Shown: positions 1-7,262 of the stretch, in pieces | Numbering within the stretch: the stretch's first letter is position 1 | Layout of the letters: each line of letters begins with the position of its first letter | Source: Cloacimonetes bacterium UBA3900 | Lineage (GTDB): Bacteria > Cloacimonadota > Cloacimonadia > Cloacimonadales > Cloacimonadaceae | Length of the DNA: 16,461 nt | Direction of reading: 5' to 3' | Assembly (NCBI GenBank): GCA_002391675.1 | Contig: DGFM01000019.1 | Coordinates: 62,358 to 78,818, forward strand | The notes under the pieces: model-generated | Databases searched by the model: none | Told to the model about the DNA's origin: nothing | Seen by the model: the letters and a program-made list of their open reading frames with translations, nothing else | Position numbers and translations under genes: made by a program

Positions 1-12
1 CGTTTTAGGAGG

Positions 13-34
13 CGGTTTTGTTTTCGCAAAACCG
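13..34 (+). other. Hairpin 1 of repeat copy A
   Basis: A perfect 8-bp stem, CGGTTTTG (13-20) with CAAAACCG (27-34), encloses the loop TTTTCG. The equivalent stretch in copy B keeps loop and right arm but has two mismatches in the left arm, so pairing there is weaker. Confidence 0.7.
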
Positions 35-96
35 GAGCTCAGGTCAAATATTTTAGAAAGCCCGGCTGTTTCAGGTGTGGGAGTGAGCTATGGAAT

Positions 97-115
97 GCCT
101 ATCAAAATAGTAGGT
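97..115 (+). other. Hairpin 2 of repeat copy A
   Basis: GCCTATCAAAATAGTAGGT folds as GCCTAT against GTAGGT, with G-U wobbles at two positions. The homologous site in copy B (16089-16107) is a perfect 7-bp stem, so the substitutions between copies mostly keep pairing. Confidence 0.6.
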
Positions 116-144
116 ATTCCGCCGGTATTTATCTGCCATTTCAA

Positions 145-161
145 CCCCCGATATCCGGGGG
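145..161 (+). other. Hairpin 3 of repeat copy A
   Basis: CCCCCG (145-150) pairs perfectly with CGGGGG (156-161) around a five-base loop. A weaker hairpin (CTCC/GGAG, 16041-16056) sits at the matching position in copy B. No T-run follows on the minus strand, so it is not a standard intrinsic terminator for the neighbouring gene. Confidence 0.65.
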
Positions 162-198
162 CGGAGCAGTCCGTCTCACTTTTAGCGTTTTGTATGCA

Positions 199-215
199 CC
201 CAAATTGAACTTGGG
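199..215 (+). other. Hairpin 4 / terminal motif of repeat copy A
   Basis: CCCAAATTGAACTTGGG forms a 5-bp stem around the loop ATTGAAC. Copy B carries CTCAAATTGAACTTGAG (reverse strand, 15985-16001): the second stem pair changes from C-G to T-A while loop and other pairs are unchanged. It lies 6 nt beyond the stop of the adjacent minus-strand gene and may also act as its transcript end, although there is no T-run on that strand. Confidence 0.65.
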
Positions 216-221
216 CCTTTT

Positions 222-500
222 CTATTTCATCAACACCATCTTGTGAGTGCTGCTGCTCTTGCCAGCGGAGCTGAGGCGCACAAAGTAGATACCGGAGGCC
301 ACTGCCCTGCCTTCAAAGTCCTTGCCATCCCACACCGCCTGATGTTTGCCTCTGGCTTTGGGCTCGTTCACCAGAGTGTCCACCATTTGGCCTTTGATAT
401 TGTAGATATCGAGTTTTGCCATACCTTCGGCAGCAAGATGATAGCTGATCGTGGTGCTGGGATTGAAGGGATTGGGATAGTTGCCAATGATTTGTGCCTG
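222..500 (-). repeat. 3'-end homology block, copy 1 of 2 (sorting-domain coding sequence)
   Basis: DNA coding for the last ~90 residues is clearly similar to 3111-3390, with long identical runs such as TTTGATATTGTAGA and GCTGATCGTGGTGCTGGG on the plus strand. It is a direct repeat about 2.9 kb apart, created by the tandem gene duplication. The tails look more alike than the gene bodies. Confidence 0.75.
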
Positions 501-3095
501 CTGTACAGGTGTTTGCAGGGCATCGTCATTGGGTGTACTGCTGCGCACAGTATTGCCCCAAATGCCCGTAATATCTCTTCCGGCCCGTTGATCTATCCAG
601 CTGATAAAGGCCGTGTTTGAAGTTGTGGTGATGCGGGGGTGCAATTGGGCATTGCGGGCATCACAAAGCACCACGGGAGCAGCGTCCGCCGGATTTCCGT
701 TTGCATCCAAACGCCGGTAATAGATGTCGGATTCAAAAACATGATAAGGGACAAAGGAGCAGATCATGGAGCCATCATCAAAGCTTTTAAGGATTGGCTG
801 CATTGGCTCATAGGCTGCGGGGATGATGTTTATCCCGGCTTCAGGGGTCTGAAAGCTGCCCTGGGTGTCTACACTATGGAGGTTGTAGCCGGCATCGTTT
901 TGCGCCAAAAATATCAAGGCATCATCTTTGACTAAGGGGTTGCTGATGGAGCCGCCCACGTCAAAGCTTATCCCATCCTCACCCCACATTCTGTCTCCCT
1001 GGGGGCTTATCTTCTGCATGATATAGCTGCTTGAGGTTTCCGGATTGTTGCTTCGGAAGATCAGGCAGCAATCATCACCCATGCCGCCGGTGCCGATCAG
1101 CGTGTTCTCTTGGCTGACGTCCATGGAGCTCAGAGGGAAATCGTTTGAGCCTCCTGTAGCAGTTATGACGCCATGAGCATCGAGCAACAAAGCTTTGAGG
1201 CGAGTGAAGCTTTCTTCCATATAGGCGCTGTAGTGGTCACTGAAAATGAGCAGGCCATTTTTAAAGCCCAACAGTGTGTAGCAGTGATTGACTTTATGTG
1301 GTAAAAGCAGCTCTCCTTGAGGGTTCCACTGTGCCTGGCAATTAATATATTTCTGCCCCATGATCTTGTTTGAAAAACCGCTGGCGGCGGCAAGCCAAAA
1401 CAGGTAGACAGCTTGGTCTACGCAGCCGATTATGTGGTTTTGGTTGCCAAGCATGATGCCACTCTCGCCAAAACACAGATTGCCATGATAATCTATGGCT
1501 TGAAGGAAAGTCCTGCCTCCGCTCAGGGTGGTGTACAGGATATACAGTCTGCTATCATTGTCCACCATAAATTGCAGCACATCCAGCACGTCATCACCCA
1601 GAGGCTGCAGAGAACGGCCATTGAGTTCCAAAAGAGGTTGCATATTTGCATCAAAAAGCTGATAATATATACCTGACATTCCATACTGATAGCCATCGGT
1701 AAGGGAAGTCTCATGACGTCTTTCCATCCAGATACTCAAAAACCTGTTTCCCAGGCTAAAACACTGATGCCTCCACCGGGCACCATCACAGACGCCGGCC
1801 AATCTGTCCTCCAAAGCTATGCCGGAGGAGCCATGAACGAGCGTGCCGTCAGTATTCAGAACCTGCATCTTGATCATTTGCCGCCTGTTTAGGATATCAT
1901 GCCACAGGAATATGCCCCTGTCGTTGGCAGGCAAAACAACCATATACTTGGGATGGGTATACAATTCATCGGTTACAGCCAGGCTCTGGGTGAAAAGTTT
2001 GCCGCCCGCAGCATCAAAAATCTGGACATAAGGCTCCACTGCAAGCAATATCTTCCCATCCGGCGACTCCGCCATCAGAATTTTCCCATCAGAAGGATAC
2101 TGCTCGACAGCATTCCAAAGTGGCTGTAAATCTGCAGATAGCATATGCAGGGTGAGTGTAAGATTGTAACCACCGGCCAGAACATAGGCCACTCTGCCAT
2201 CGCGCAAAAGCCAAATCCCACTAAAGCGTTGAAACAGGAGGTCGCATTCCAGGTTTTGAGTAAAAAGAGCCTCTCCGTTTGTGCCCGTCTTACTGATTTT
2301 TAGGCTGTCTTCGGAAACTGTGTAGAGCAAATACTCGCCATTTACCGGCCCAGTTATGTCGGCATACCTCCCATCAAAGAGGTTAAGTGCCGGTATGGCA
2401 TCGTCATCAATGAGCACACCTGCATCGGAAAACTTCAGCACTTTGTATTGATAAGATCCCGGCGTCCCGATGCAGATATGCACCAAAAAGCCGCCGCCCG
2501 GGCAGGATAGCACATTTTTCATCTCCACCATATCATCCATCTCTACCAAGGCTATTTCTGTCTCGCCCCAGAGTTTGTTGCCTCCGGAATCAAAGTTTTG
2601 TCCAAAGATGGGGTTTGCCCATCTATTTTGAAAAACGGCTATGATGCCACCGTTATCGTTGGCAAGTATTTTACCTTTAGCGTATGTGAATTGATCAGAA
2701 AGCAGCACTCCCTCGTCGGGCCAGAGACACTGCCCCTCAGGAGTCACTTTTTGCATATAGTCATGACTTTTGGTGGAGATGATCTCTTTCCAGATTATGA
2801 TGAAGTTGCCGTCGCTGGTGGGGACCACGTCTAAAAGCTTTTGGTCTATCTCCTTGTGCGCCAAAAGGATGGCTTCGTCCGTGAGAAGCTCGCCGGCTGC
2901 GCTGAGTTTGTGGCAATAGATGTTTTTGGATAGCGTGCTGTTGTCGCTGAAGAAAACAAGCCAGCCGCCATCTGCAGTTTGAAAGCTGAACTGCTCCAAA
3001 GTCAGTTCATCAGCCTGCCGGATGATAAATTCATCTGCCAATAAACAGGTGGCTATACACAGCAGCAGGCAGACTATCAGGACAATCCTTTTCAT
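222..3095 (-). CDS. Secreted protein with beta-propeller-like repeats and FlgD/Por-type C-terminal sorting domain
   Basis: A 957-aa exported protein of unknown function. Residues 1-20 form a signal peptide (MKRIVLIVCLLLCIATCLLA, cleavage before DEF). The body carries at least six loosely repeated units with the pattern Q-x(4-5)-G-x(3)-W-x(3)-G, for example QKVTPEGQCLWPDEG and QKISPQGDRMWGEDG; a beta-propeller fold is inferred. Residues 872-957 are the FlgD-like/type IX-style C-terminal domain (NYPNPFNPST, ASGIYFVRL, terminal HKMVLMK), expected to direct secretion or surface anchoring if the cell has that system. The ATG is 5 nt after a strong AAGGAGGT (3101-3108). It follows its paralogue by 15 nt, so it is probably the second gene of one transcript. 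No catalytic motif was seen. Confidence 0.88.
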   Translation of the reverse strand: MKRIVLIVCLLLCIATCLLADEFIIRQADELTLEQFSFQTADGGWLVFFSDNSTLSKNIYCHKLSAAGELLTDEAILLAHKEIDQKLLDVVPTSDGNFIIIWKEIISTKSHDYMQKVTPEGQCLWPDEGVLLSDQFTYAKGKILANDNGGIIAVFQNRWANPIFGQNFDSGGNKLWGETEIALVEMDDMVEMKNVLSCPGGGFLVHICIGTPGSYQYKVLKFSDAGVLIDDDAIPALNLFDGRYADITGPVNGEYLLYTVSEDSLKISKTGTNGEALFTQNLECDLLFQRFSGIWLLRDGRVAYVLAGGYNLTLTLHMLSADLQPLWNAVEQYPSDGKILMAESPDGKILLAVEPYVQIFDAAGGKLFTQSLAVTDELYTHPKYMVVLPANDRGIFLWHDILNRRQMIKMQVLNTDGTLVHGSSGIALEDRLAGVCDGARWRHQCFSLGNRFLSIWMERRHETSLTDGYQYGMSGIYYQLFDANMQPLLELNGRSLQPLGDDVLDVLQFMVDNDSRLYILYTTLSGGRTFLQAIDYHGNLCFGESGIMLGNQNHIIGCVDQAVYLFWLAAASGFSNKIMGQKYINCQAQWNPQGELLLPHKVNHCYTLLGFKNGLLIFSDHYSAYMEESFTRLKALLLDAHGVITATGGSNDFPLSSMDVSQENTLIGTGGMGDDCCLIFRSNNPETSSSYIMQKISPQGDRMWGEDGISFDVGGSISNPLVKDDALIFLAQNDAGYNLHSVDTQGSFQTPEAGINIIPAAYEPMQPILKSFDDGSMICSFVPYHVFESDIYYRRLDANGNPADAAPVVLCDARNAQLHPRITTTSNTAFISWIDQRAGRDITGIWGNTVRSSTPNDDALQTPVQQAQIIGNYPNPFNPSTTISYHLAAEGMAKLDIYNIKGQMVDTLVNEPKARGKHQAVWDGKDFEGRAVASGIYFVRLSSAGKSSSTHKMVLMK

Positions 3096-3100
3096 TTTAA

Positions 3101-3108
3101 ACCTCCTT
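3101..3108 (-). promoter_or_regulatory. Ribosome binding site of the 957-aa secreted protein
   Basis: AAGGAGGT on the minus strand lies 5 nt before the ATG, inside the 15-nt gap after the upstream paralogue's stop. It fixes the start and supports independent translation within a shared mRNA. Confidence 0.8.
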
Positions 3109-3110
3109 AT

Positions 3111-3390
3111 CTATTTCATCAGCACCATCTTATGCACGCTGCTCCTGTTGTTAGAGCTGAGGTGCACAAAGTAGATGCCTGAAGCGACGCCTTTGCCGCT
3201 GTGATCCTTCCCGTTCCACACCACTTGATGCTTGCCTCTGGCTTTGGGCTCATTCACCAGCGTGTTCACGAGTTGTCCTTTGATATTGTAGACATCCAGT
3301 TTTACTGCTCCATCCGCAGCAATATCATAGCTGATCGTGGTGCTGGGGTTGAAGGGATTGGGGTAGTTTCCTATAATTTGAGCTTGCTGT
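3111..3390 (-). repeat. 3'-end homology block, copy 2 of 2 (sorting-domain coding sequence)
   Basis: Counterpart of 222-500. Both encode DDALQTP[VI]QQAQIIGNYP and the following FlgD-like domain. Strong selection on the sorting domain, or gene conversion, could explain why this part diverged less than the rest. Confidence 0.75.
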
Positions 3391-5951
3391 ATGGGCGTCT
3401 GCAGGGCGTCGTCAATGGGTGTGCAGCTCTGTACGGTGTTGCCCCAAAGCCCGGTGATTCCCAGGCCCGCTCGATGGTCTTTCCAGGTGATGAGGGCTGT
3501 GTTGAAGTATGTGGCGACGCGGGGCTGCGACTGGATGTTACGCGCATCGCAAATCACTACGGGAGCGCTTTCTGCAGATGTTCCGTCCGCGTTAATGCGG
3601 CGGTAGAAGATGTCGGAGTCTGTCAAATTATTATTGTTGAAAACGCAAATCATGGAGCCGTCTTCAAAGGTGGCAAAGTCCACTTCCTTGGGTGCATAGG
3701 ATGCGGGGATGATATTTGTTCCGCCGGGTGGAGTCTGAAAGGCCCCTTCTGCATCCACGCTATGGAAGTTGTAGCCGGAAGCTCCCAAGCTCAAGAAGCA
3801 CAGGGCATTGTCTGTAACGACGGAATGCTCGATGGCGCTACCGTCATTGAAGCTGATCCCGGCTGCCCCCCAGAGCCTGTCGCCTCGGTAATCGACCTTT
3901 TGCAGGATGTAGCTGTGTGTGGATTCGTCGCTATCCAGGCGGACGATCAGGCAGAGATCATCTCCCATCGTGCCCGTGCCAATGAGCGGATTTGCAAAAA
4001 TGACAGGCTCAGAGCTGAGCAGGACGCTGTCATCACCGCCCACCGTTGTGATCAGTCCATAGGTGTCAAACATCAGGGCCTTGAGATGGGTCGGGCCAAT
4101 TGATTGATAGTTGTGGAAGCTGTCACAGTATATCAGCATACCATTTTCAAAGCCCAGCAGCCTGTACATATGGTTGAAAGCATAGGGCAAAATCAGCATT
4201 CCATTGGCTCCCCATTTAGCTTGGCCATCCACATATTTCTGGCCCATGATCTCGTTTGTGTGGCCGGTGTAGGTCCTCGTCCAAAAGACATAAGTGACGT
4301 GCCCCACTTCGCCCACAACCTCATCTGCGAGCTCTATTTCGATGCCGTTGCCGGCATAACACAGATTGCCCTCAAAATCTATCGCCTGCAGATATGTCGG
4401 GCTTCCATAGTCCCGCCCATAGATAAAATGAAGCCTGTTGCCCTCGCTGACATAGATATGCAGCAGGTTCCGGGCTTCGGCACGCTGAGACAGGGCAACC
4501 CGGCCGTTGGGCTCCAAAAGAGGCTGCATATTGGGATCAAACAGCTGATAGTAGTAGCTGCCATCGTGTCGGGTATCAGTCCAAAAGCTCAAGAATCTGC
4601 CACCCAGATCGAAACAATAATTAAAGCCTTCTGCATAATAGCTGTCCGGACAGCCCCCGGCCAATATGTCTTCCAAAATGATACCATTGGGCAGATGGGT
4701 AAGCGAGCCATCCATCTTCATCGCCTGCAGCTTGATCCTCTGCCGGGTATTGTAATAATAATTCCACAGGCAAATGACGCTGTCTTGTGTAGGTAAAGCG
4801 AGCATATCATAGCCACTGTCGGCGGTGATAAGCTGAGGTTCGCTGAAAAGACGTGTGCCGTCTGCATCATAAAGCTGAGCCTTACGGTCCCAGGTTAGCA
4901 AGAATCTCCCTTCAGAACATACGTTTACCCTGGCCCAAGAATAGCCCGGATGCTGCTCTTCAACACTCCATAACAGCTCCAAATCTGGTGATAGCAAATA
5001 TAGATGCACTATTCCACCGTTAGCTCCACTTCTCGCCACAAATGCCACCTTGCCATCGTCAAGAAGCTTGATATCATTGATATAACCGCAATGGAAAACC
5101 AGGTTTTGATCCAAGAGCAGCTCTCCATTTGCGCTCACTTTGTTGACTTCCAGCATAGCGTCCGGATCAGCATAGATCAAATACTCGCCATTCACCGGGC
5201 CCACTATCATGCCAAGCCCTTTAAAGAAAAGATCGGTAGGCACCAAAGAAGTGTCATCGACCAGCACGCCGGAATCTGAATAGCGCCACACTTCGCTGGT
5301 TTGATTGTAGCCGGAGTATGCCCAAAATCGCAGTAAAAAACCTCCCTGAGGATAGGCCACAATGTCCCCAATTGCTGTTGATGAATCGCCACCTGCCAGA
5401 ACTACTCCCGCCTCACCCCAAAGCTTATTGCCATCGGAATCAAAGTTTTGTGCGCAGATGGGGCTATAGAAATACTCATCCTGGTAAGCTACAATGAGAC
5501 CGCCGCTACTGTTGGCCAGCACTTTGCAGCGACAGGCATCCGAGAGTGAATCTACACACTTCACTCCCTCGTCTGCCCAGAGGTTTTGCAATTCCGGGCT
5601 TACCTTCTGCATATAGATGTGATTGTAGTTGCAGACTTCCTGCCACACAACAATGAAGTTGCCATCGCTGGTGGGGAGTACTTTTACCAGTCTTTGGTCT
5701 GTATCATTCTTGTATGCCACGGGTATGGCTTCGCTGGTGAGCGGCATCCCGGTGGCGCTGACTTTGTGACAAAAGATACTCTCAGACAGTGTGCTGTGAC
5801 CGGTGTAAAAGACAATCCAGTCGCTATTCGCTGTCCGGAAGCTGTATTCTGATAAAGTCAGCTTATCAGAGGCACGGATCACAAACTCATCTGCCGGCAG
5901 AAGGGCAATCACGCACAGCAGCAGACACATCAGCAGGGCGAATCGTTTCAT
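3111..5951 (-). CDS. Secreted protein, tandem paralogue with FlgD/Por-type C-terminal sorting domain
   Basis: A 946-aa exported protein, paralogous over its full length to the downstream 957-aa gene: similar signal peptide (MKRFALLMCLLLCVIALLPA, then DEF), shared blocks such as LPTSDGNFIVVW and IMGQKY, and a near-identical tail. Repeated Q-x-x-x-x-G-x-x-x-W-x-x-x-G units (QKVSPELQNLWADEG, QNFDSDGNKLWGEAG, QKVDYRGDRLWGAAG) suggest a beta-propeller. Residues 862-946 are the sorting domain (NYPNPFNPST to HKMVLMK). The ATG has GAGGAG 9 nt upstream. It is the first gene of the leftward pair and faces the amidase across a 156-nt divergent region. Ligand or substrate is unknown; no enzymatic motif was found. 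Confidence 0.88.
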   Translation of the reverse strand: MKRFALLMCLLLCVIALLPADEFVIRASDKLTLSEYSFRTANSDWIVFYTGHSTLSESIFCHKVSATGMPLTSEAIPVAYKNDTDQRLVKVLPTSDGNFIVVWQEVCNYNHIYMQKVSPELQNLWADEGVKCVDSLSDACRCKVLANSSGGLIVAYQDEYFYSPICAQNFDSDGNKLWGEAGVVLAGGDSSTAIGDIVAYPQGGFLLRFWAYSGYNQTSEVWRYSDSGVLVDDTSLVPTDLFFKGLGMIVGPVNGEYLIYADPDAMLEVNKVSANGELLLDQNLVFHCGYINDIKLLDDGKVAFVARSGANGGIVHLYLLSPDLELLWSVEEQHPGYSWARVNVCSEGRFLLTWDRKAQLYDADGTRLFSEPQLITADSGYDMLALPTQDSVICLWNYYYNTRQRIKLQAMKMDGSLTHLPNGIILEDILAGGCPDSYYAEGFNYCFDLGGRFLSFWTDTRHDGSYYYQLFDPNMQPLLEPNGRVALSQRAEARNLLHIYVSEGNRLHFIYGRDYGSPTYLQAIDFEGNLCYAGNGIEIELADEVVGEVGHVTYVFWTRTYTGHTNEIMGQKYVDGQAKWGANGMLILPYAFNHMYRLLGFENGMLIYCDSFHNYQSIGPTHLKALMFDTYGLITTVGGDDSVLLSSEPVIFANPLIGTGTMGDDLCLIVRLDSDESTHSYILQKVDYRGDRLWGAAGISFNDGSAIEHSVVTDNALCFLSLGASGYNFHSVDAEGAFQTPPGGTNIIPASYAPKEVDFATFEDGSMICVFNNNNLTDSDIFYRRINADGTSAESAPVVICDARNIQSQPRVATYFNTALITWKDHRAGLGITGLWGNTVQSCTPIDDALQTPIQQAQIIGNYPNPFNPSTTISYDIAADGAVKLDVYNIKGQLVNTLVNEPKARGKHQVVWNGKDHSGKGVASGIYFVHLSSNNRSSVHKMVLMK

Positions 5952-5978
5952 TGTTTTATTCTCCTCATTTGTTTGCCC

Positions 5979-6011
5979 TAAAGTTATGCAATTTTCATTC
6001 CTGCCGGCAAA
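5979..6011 (-). promoter_or_regulatory. Possible Bacteroidota-like promoter for the secreted-protein pair
   Basis: On the minus strand TTTG (6008-6011) is followed after 21 nt by TAACTTTA (5979-5986). This resembles the known TTTG / TAnnTTTG promoter of Bacteroidota with one mismatch in the downstream element. It lies 27 nt upstream of the 946-aa gene. Use of this promoter type in this lineage is an inference. Confidence 0.35.
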
Positions 6012-6081
6012 TTAAGTGAGGGAAAACACCTCAAACCTCAGTAATAGTAATATAAAAAACGATGGAGTTTGTACTTTTAGC

Positions 6082-6112
6082 TTGACATCAAAGCTATTTC
6101 CGTACATATGAT
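6082..6112 (+). promoter_or_regulatory. Possible promoter of the amidase gene
   Basis: TTGACA (6082-6087) matches the -35 consensus perfectly. TATGAT (6107-6112) matches the -10 at five of six positions, but the spacer is 19 nt, longer than the usual 17. The predicted transcript start falls at or beside the A of the ATG at 6120. Confidence 0.35.
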
Positions 6113-6119
6113 CCCTACT

Positions 6120-7244
6120 ATGAGAAAGTTTAAAACATTAATAATGATAGGCCTGTTGATAACTCTCTGCCAAGGTGTGCTTTGGGCAGATATCAACGTG
6201 AGCTTTAAAAACACCCGCAAGACGGTTTTACTGCCCGAAACCAAGCTGGATGGAGTGGAATACGTGCGCGTTGAGCACTTCAATTCCACCTTCAATTCCA
6301 TCACCAAGGAAGAGAGGGCAGATCAGCGCCTGCACCTCTACATCGAGGGCAGGCAGTTTGTCTTTTTGATCGGCTCACCCTTCTATAGCTCAACGGATTT
6401 CTCCTGGTCTATGCACCATCCCTTAAAGCGTGTCAAGGACCAGTTTTACCTCCCATCCGTGTTTGTGACGGAGCATCTGCCGCTGCATTTCAAGCAGATG
6501 GAATATAAAAATAAGACCCTGTTTTTGCCCACACCCAAGGATAACAGCGTGAAGGTGATAGTCTTAGACCCCGGTCATGGCGGCAAAGACCCCGGTGCCG
6601 TGGGCAAAGGCAGGCTGCAGGAAAAGGTGGTAAACCTCAATGTTTGCCTGCATCTGAAGCGGATGTTGGAAGAAGAGCTGGGTGTGAAGGTGGTCATGAC
6701 GCGCAACGATGACCGCTTCGTTGCCCTGCGTGATCGCACCAAACTGGCCAACGATCAAAAAGCCGACCTCTTTTTGAGCGTGCACGCCAATGCAGCTAAG
6801 GCTCGCTCTGCTGCAGGCATTGAGACCTATTACCTCTCCACTGCGCAGACCTCCGATGCCCGTGCCGTCGAAGCCTTGGAAAACGGTGTGGTGGAAAAGT
6901 ATGAGGGCGGTGAGGCTGAGATTGCCAAATATGACGCTCTCAACTTCATCCTCAGCGACTTGTGCCAGACCGAATACCTGGAAAACTCAAACAATATGGC
7001 GCTGTTGATCCAGCAGAGCATGGTCTCCGGCACTCAAGCTATTGACAGAGGCGTCAAGCAGGCCAATTTCTATGTCTTGCGCGGTGCATTCATGCCGGCG
7101 GTGCTCATCGAAGTGGGATTTCTCAGCAATCCAAGAGAGGAAGAGCTCTTGGGCAATGCCCAATATCAGGAACGGCTCGCACGAACCATCTTTGAAGGAG
7201 TGAAAAGGTTTAAATTCCGCTACGACCGCATCCGCAATATCTAA
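6120..7244 (+). CDS. N-acetylmuramoyl-L-alanine amidase (Amidase_3 family), exported
   Basis: A zinc amidase that cleaves the bond between N-acetylmuramic acid and L-alanine in peptidoglycan, acting in the periplasm. The frame is also open from an ATG at 6108 (378 aa), but starting at 6120 (374 aa) gives a standard signal peptide (MRKFKTLIMIGLLITLCQGVLWA). Numbered from 6108, the catalytic domain covers about 148-370: zinc ligands H157 (DPGHGG), E172 (LQEK) and H226 (SVHAN), with the catalytic E335 in LIEVGF. Residues ~29-140 form an N-terminal region resembling AMIN or copper-amine-oxidase-like substrate-binding modules. Neither start has a visible ribosome binding site. It heads the plus-strand cluster. 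All metal and catalytic residues are present, so it is probably active. Confidence 0.9.
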   Translation: MRKFKTLIMIGLLITLCQGVLWADINVSFKNTRKTVLLPETKLDGVEYVRVEHFNSTFNSITKEERADQRLHLYIEGRQFVFLIGSPFYSSTDFSWSMHHPLKRVKDQFYLPSVFVTEHLPLHFKQMEYKNKTLFLPTPKDNSVKVIVLDPGHGGKDPGAVGKGRLQEKVVNLNVCLHLKRMLEEELGVKVVMTRNDDRFVALRDRTKLANDQKADLFLSVHANAAKARSAAGIETYYLSTAQTSDARAVEALENGVVEKYEGGEAEIAKYDALNFILSDLCQTEYLENSNNMALLIQQSMVSGTQAIDRGVKQANFYVLRGAFMPAVLIEVGFLSNPREEELLGNAQYQERLARTIFEGVKRFKFRYDRIRNI

Positions 7245-7250
7245 TAAAAC

Positions 7251-7255
7251 AAGGA
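7251..7255 (+). promoter_or_regulatory. Ribosome binding site deciding the TTG start of the DUF512 gene
   Basis: AAGGA lies 7 nt before the TTG at 7263, directly after the amidase stop. It is the evidence for choosing the non-ATG start. Confidence 0.65.
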
Positions 7256-7262
7256 ACATCTT

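Larger units (their letters stand above)
1..217 (+). repeat. Dispersed structured repeat, copy A (cut by window edge)
   Basis: Positions 1-110 align without gaps to the reverse complement of 16094-16203, 85 of 110 bases identical by manual count. Homology continues through three further hairpins at similar spacing (97-115, 145-161, 199-215). The copy ends at the motif around 195-217, which matches the outer end of copy B (19 of 23). The left part lies outside the window. In the frame aligned with the longest open frame of copy B, copy A has several stops (TAG, TAG, TGA), so it is not coding. It lies directly downstream of the stop codon of the leftmost minus-strand gene. It could be a MITE-like element or a dispersed structured RNA; the two cannot be told apart here. 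Confidence 0.8.

Noticed and set aside
13..34. CRISPR repeat or dif-like recombination site
   Set aside because: The palindromic stretch occurs only once at each end of the window, without regularly spaced repeats, and does not resemble a dif core.
199..224. Hairpin beyond the 957-aa gene as an intrinsic terminator
   Set aside because: On the minus strand the stem is not followed by a T-run; the T-rich tract lies on the plus-strand side, where no gene ends.
3201..4796. Two consecutive plus-strand open frames opposite the 946-aa secreted protein
   Set aside because: They mirror the coding frame of a gene supported by its paralogue, with no start signals and no recognisable family.
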